64,000 bases of DNA from Aralia elata (Eukaryota > Streptophyta > Magnoliopsida > Apiales > Araliaceae). Where the stretch lies: the NCBI GenBank assembly GCA_034770075.1, contig CM068377.1, forward strand, positions 78,108,406 to 78,172,405, in the 5' to 3' direction. A program made the translations under genes and the position numbers. The notes under the pieces were generated by a model. That model was given only the letters and a program-made list of their open reading frames with translations, made no database searches and had not been told where the DNA came from. The stretch's first letter is position 1, and each line of letters opens with the position of its first letter. Positions 60,080 to 64,000 of the stretch are shown in pieces.

Positions 60080-61100
60080 TTTATATTATATTATTTAATT
60101 GAATTTATTTTAATTAAGTTATTTTATTTTATTTCCTTTTATTTTGTATTATATAATATAATATAATTTATTTATTTTAAATAAGAAATTTTTTTATTTT
60201 TTTATTTTTTTTTATATTATGTTATATTATATAGTTTAATTAAGTTATTTTATTTTATTTCTTCATATTTCTTTTTATTTTGTATTATATAATATAATAT
60301 AATTTATTTATTTTAAATAAATTATTTCATTTTATTTTATTTTATTTATTTTATTTTTTATTATATTATATTACATTATATTATTTATTTATTTTAATTA
60401 AGTTATTTTATTTTATTTCTTCATATCTCCTTTTATTTTGTATTATATAATATAATTTAATTTATTTATTTTAAATAAGTTATTTCATTTTATTTTGTTT
60501 TATTTATTTTATTTTTTATTATATTATATTATTTATTTATTTTAAATAATAACGATATTTTAGTTCTTCAGATTTCTTTTTATTTTGTATTATATAATAT
60601 AATATAATTTATTTATTTTAAATAAGTTATTTCATTTTATTTTGTTTTATTTATTTTATTTTTTATTATATTATATATTATTTATTTATTTTAAATAATA
60701 CCGATATTTTATTTCTTCATATTTCTTTTTATTTTGTATTATATAATATAATTTCATTTATTTATTTTAAATAAGTTATTTCATTTTATTTTGTTTTATT
60801 TATTTTAATTAATATTTTATTTTATTTCTTCATATTTCTTTTTATTTTGTATTATATAATATAATTTCATTTATTTATTTTAAATAAGTTATTTCATTTT
60901 ATTTTGTTTTATTTATTTTATTTTTTATTATATTATATTATATTATATTATTATTTACTTTAATTTATTTTATTTAAGTTATTTTATTTTATTTCTTTAT
61001 ATTTCTTTTTATTTTGTATTATATAATTTAATTTAATTATGTAATTTTAAATAAGTTATTTTATTTTATTCCATTTTATTTAGTATTATACTATATTATT
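60080..61100. repeat. AT-rich array of 113-167-bp units in the CACTA transposon
   Basis: ATTTTGTATTATATAAT marks seven units, at 60141, 60277, 60435, 60582, 60731, 60844 and 61011. The spacing varies (136, 158, 147, 149, 113, 167 bp). Between them are TTATTTTATTTTATTTCTTCATATTT and AAATAAGTTATTTCATTTTA phrases. Confidence 0.85.
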
Positions 61101-62062
61101 TAATCTAATTTACTTTAGTTTAATTTCATTTAATATTAACGTACAATTTATTGTATTTTGTATTATTTTATATTATATCATATTATTTAATTTAATTTAA
61201 TTTACTTATAGTAAATTAAATTAATTAAATTTACTTTATTTTATGTTATTTGAATTTATTATTTTACATTATATTATCTAATAGCATATTATTTAAAATA
61301 TTATTATATTATTTTATTTTATTTAGTAATGCAAAACTAAGTAAATGGTACTTAGTCATTTCAGTTTATTTTATTAGTAGGAAACTAAGTAAATACTACT
61401 TAGTTTACTTCAATATTAGAAACTAATTAAAATACATAAATATTATGAAGTGGGGCCCACAAATTTTGCAATTTTAAAATTCTGACAGAAATTCCGTCGG
61501 GATTTCCGTCAGAAATAACAAATATGACAATAAAAATTTCAACTAATCCGAAGAACAACCAACAAATAGTGCAGGCAGTTTAATTCAATACATACTAACA
61601 TCAGCCTCAATATCAAATTATGTACATGTATATTGCACAAATTAAACTGAATCAATTATCAAATTCCCAATTTTCTCCAATTTTAACTAACATTCAACTC
61701 AATATGTAGATTCCCAATTTAAGAAGGAAAAAAAAATAGAAACATAAGGCACGTATTTGACCTACTGATCATTCCCAATTTCAGTACATACCCAATATGC
61801 AGATTCCAAACATATGCATATACAAACATAAATTAAAAAATTGATGTGAACTCAGTATGCAGATTCCAAACATACTCATTCCCAATTTCAGTAAACATGA
61901 CAAATTGCGGCAAAAAATTATCAAAATCTCAAAACATTCAACTGCTTTCAGACCCAAATATCACATACAAAATTCATACCCAAAATCAAATTGCAAATTT
62001 CACTTGAAATAACCTTTAATTGAAGGTTTCAATTAAATTAACCTTTAACAGTTAACCTTTGT

Positions 62063-62136
62063 CGGTGGCGAAGGCGTTGGTGTAAGCGGTGGAGGCGGTG
62101 GAGGCGTTGGTGGAGGCGGTGCTAGAGGCGACGAGG
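62063..62136. repeat. GGCGGTGGAGGCGTTGGT minisatellite
   Basis: Four or so imperfect 18-bp units. One minus-strand frame would give Ala/Ser/Thr repeats. It is placed in the leader region of the CACTA genes. Confidence 0.7.
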
Positions 62137-62254
62137 GTTGAGCAGGGAGGAGAGAAGCTATGTGAGAGAGTGTGAGTGAGTGTAGAGAGAGGTGAGAGAG
62201 AAATGAAAATTATCATCGGCGGCTGAAGAAGTTGAAATAGGGTTTATAAATTAT

Positions 62255-62520
62255 TTCCGACGGAATTGCCGTCGGAAAATAATTCCCTCGGAATTATAGT
62301 ATATTCGACGGACATTCCCTCGGAAATTACTATAGTTCCGTCGAAATTAGCTTTCGCGCTGGCGGCAAACTTGGCGCCAAAATGGGTCTCTTAATACCGA
62401 CGGAATTCCGTCGAAATTAACCTATAATCGACGGATTTATTCCCGACTGATTATTCCATCGATAATAAATTATTTTCGACGGCTAGTAGTCCGTCGAGGA
62501 TAAGTCCGTCGAAATTTACC
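62255..62520. repeat. Right subterminal repeats of the CACTA transposon
   Basis: Repeated CCGTCGGAAAT and GACGGA(A/C)TT motifs in both orientations, mirroring 53211-53625. A further small pair lies at 61485-61525. Confidence 0.9.
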
Positions 62521-64000
62521 CTTTTTCTTGTAGTGTGCCCAACACAAGGGTTAGACAAGCGTTAGGAAACTTGCCTCGAGCGTTTTCTATAGAATTATAT
62601 AATACGCTTTTCAATTATCCTACACATGTAAGTACATATTCACATAACAATTAGTCACATATAGACTTCTATAACTTGGTTTAAGTTATTTTACTACATC
62701 TTATGTTGCTCGTATTTTATAATTAAAATAACACGATCAATCTTCAAAAATGTCTCTAGGCATTGCGGCGTTCGAAAATGACGCGACCCGCTTATCGCCC
62801 CCTTATGATATTTTACTTCAAAATATAACATTGCTCAAAATTCATTTCAACCTGAGTTATAAAAAATCATTTTCGCAGTTTTTCTTTAACAAAACATCGT
62901 TCTTGTTTTTATTATATCTCCTTCGTTACTCATTCGTTTTCATTCATTTTTACGTCAAATTAAAGCTTATATAGTCTACTTTATTCTCATCTAGGCCCCG
63001 GTTTCAAGCTATTCTTCAATCAAAACTGGTTTTCAATTTTTACAACCAAGGTGAGAATGTTATAAAAATCTGGCCAGCTTTACCCTCTCCCGCTAAAATA
63101 GTCATAACTAATTCGTTTTAAAACCTTTTTGGGCGATTCTTACGCCCACGCGAAGCTAACTTCTGGGGCTACAAATTTTATACTTTAACCATTTTCAAAT
63201 TCTGAACGCACAAGTCCAGAAAATTCATACAATGGGCTGGTCCGAATCTGGTTTTCCAGATTGGACAATTTTGACATATTTCCTTCCAATCACCAAAACT
63301 CCCTCATCCAAGGTCGGAATGCGTTCATTCCAAAGCCTATAACTTCATAACTTAGTGTACTATAGTACTCCAGAAGCTCACAAATTTTCAAGAAACACAT
63401 TCATATCATAAATTGACTCATTGATCACTATTCAATCCATTCTTCATTTTCTAACATGTTTTACCAAAACTCTTACTACAAATTCATTTTAACACCTTTT
63501 TACTCCATTCCAACTGGGATATTCTCATAACCCATGGAAGTATAACATTATAATAACCAACAAAATTATCAGACATGATTACTAACCCTTAATGTCCTCT
63601 AAATAAGTCCATTGTCCATAGTTATCCATTTTCGTCCATTTTCTTCCTCCTTACGCATGGGTTCGGATTTCTTTCATTTTTGTTCCACTTTTCAGTTTTT
63701 AATGGTTTAAATAACTTCTGAATATCATCATTAATCATTCATAACCAAAAAATAACAATCATAACAACAACAAATCCAACCAAGCGAGATAGAAACATAA
63801 GAAACAAAGAAAGCTTGAAACTAAAGAGGAATGAGTTAGAGTATGATGAGTACCGCTTGGATTCTCAATCTTGATTGCTAAATGATTTAGTTAGAATTTG
63901 AGGCTTGCTCTCCTATTCTACCTTGCTTCTCCCAAGCACTTATTCAAGCTTCTTTACTCCACCTACTTGCTTCTCCCTCTAGAATGGTTTCTCTCTTTCT

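Larger units (their letters stand above)
59597..62254 (-). other. 5' region of the CACTA transposon without a recognised exon
   Basis: Contains upstream leader/intron-like sequence (59597-60050), a long AT-rich repeat array (60080-61100), TAAACTAAGTAAATGCTACTTAG-like repeats on both sides (60035-60080 and 61330-61410), and a GGCGGTGGAGGCGTTGGT minisatellite (62063-62136). No complete protein is seen. A GAGAG-rich stretch (62150-62200) may be leader. Confidence 0.6.
53202..62535 (-). mobile_element. Complete 9.33-kb CACTA (En/Spm) transposon
   Basis: Ends CACTACACCAAAAA (53202) and TTTTTCTTGTAGTG (62535), with 3-bp duplication TGC at 53199-53201 and 62536-62538. Subterminal regions carry many CCGTCGGAAAT/TTCCGACGGAA repeats. 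It encodes, both on the minus strand, a TNP2-type transposase (59596-55980) and a TNPA-like protein (55898-53930), only 81 bp apart. In En/Spm the two proteins come from one alternatively spliced transcript; the same may hold here. Each gene has one visible stop codon. Confidence 0.95.
52181..64000 (-). mobile_element. 5' LTR of gypsy element B, split by a CACTA transposon and leaving the window
   Basis: Starts on the plus strand with TGTGACACCCCGAAATTCGG (minus-strand LTR end) next to the primer site. It continues to 53201, is interrupted by the CACTA element, and resumes at 62536. About 2.5 kb of LTR is visible; its outer end is beyond 64000. Conserved LTR blocks AAGGGATCAGCCT (52743-52755) and TCATGATATAGCAAGGGTGAG (around 52478) match the other chromovirus-like LTRs in reverse. 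Positions 63580-63990 match 1860-2250. Confidence 0.8.

Noticed and set aside
62063..62150. Ala/Ser/Thr-rich coding exon
   Set aside because: The frame is a by-product of an 18-bp minisatellite; no splice-supported link to the transposase was found.

Overview
This window is nuclear DNA of a flowering plant, most likely a eudicot. It is strongly AT-rich, packed with nested retrotransposons and CACTA/hAT DNA transposons, and contains one recognisable host gene, a SAUR (small auxin-up RNA) gene at 12268-12582 (+). I saw no rRNA, tRNA gene, CRISPR array or prokaryotic feature. Species cannot be fixed from this sequence.

Left part (1-9.3 kb): a reverse-oriented LTR element with a tRNA-Asp-type primer site (LTR 172-1786) abuts a reverse-oriented long LTR of a chromovirus-like Ty3/gypsy element (1787-3924). 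That LTR sits against the 3' part of a forward-oriented LTR of a related family (3925-6396). This in turn abuts the 3' half of an old forward Ty1/copia element (RT/RNase H remnant, polypurine tract, LTR to about 9255).

Middle (9.3-22.3 kb): two MITE-like pieces, the SAUR gene, then a nearly intact reverse-oriented Ty1/copia element (12741-22270) inserted 158 bp beyond the SAUR stop, with a CTTAT target duplication. Its gag-pol is open except for one extra A. Its 5' leader is fused to a second copy of the SAUR 3' end (20081-20411), exactly where the primer-binding site should be. This is the most unusual arrangement in the window.

22.3-28.7 kb: short unique flank, then a degraded CACTA-like element (22989-28661) with a second CACTA end and a relic of a TnpA/Transposase_24-type gene.

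28.7-64 kb: one old reverse-oriented Ty3/gypsy element (called B here) is split by a younger gypsy element (A, 32840-51292, target duplication ATCTC). B's gag reads through on both sides of A. A contains a forward chromovirus-like LTR, a related LTR-like block, and a 3.05-kb solo LTR (target duplication GAAAT) full of CGTAGAG/CTCTACG motifs. B also carries a hAT-type MITE (51379-51970, 8-bp duplication CTTGCCAC). In its 5' LTR it carries a complete 9.33-kb CACTA transposon (53202-62535, duplication TGC) with a TNP2-type transposase gene and a TNPA-like gene, each broken by one visible stop codon. The implied order is B, then A and the CACTA/hAT insertions into B, then the LTR insertions into A. 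I found no undescribed multi-gene system. The best leads are the SAUR/copia chimera and the motif-dense solo LTR.
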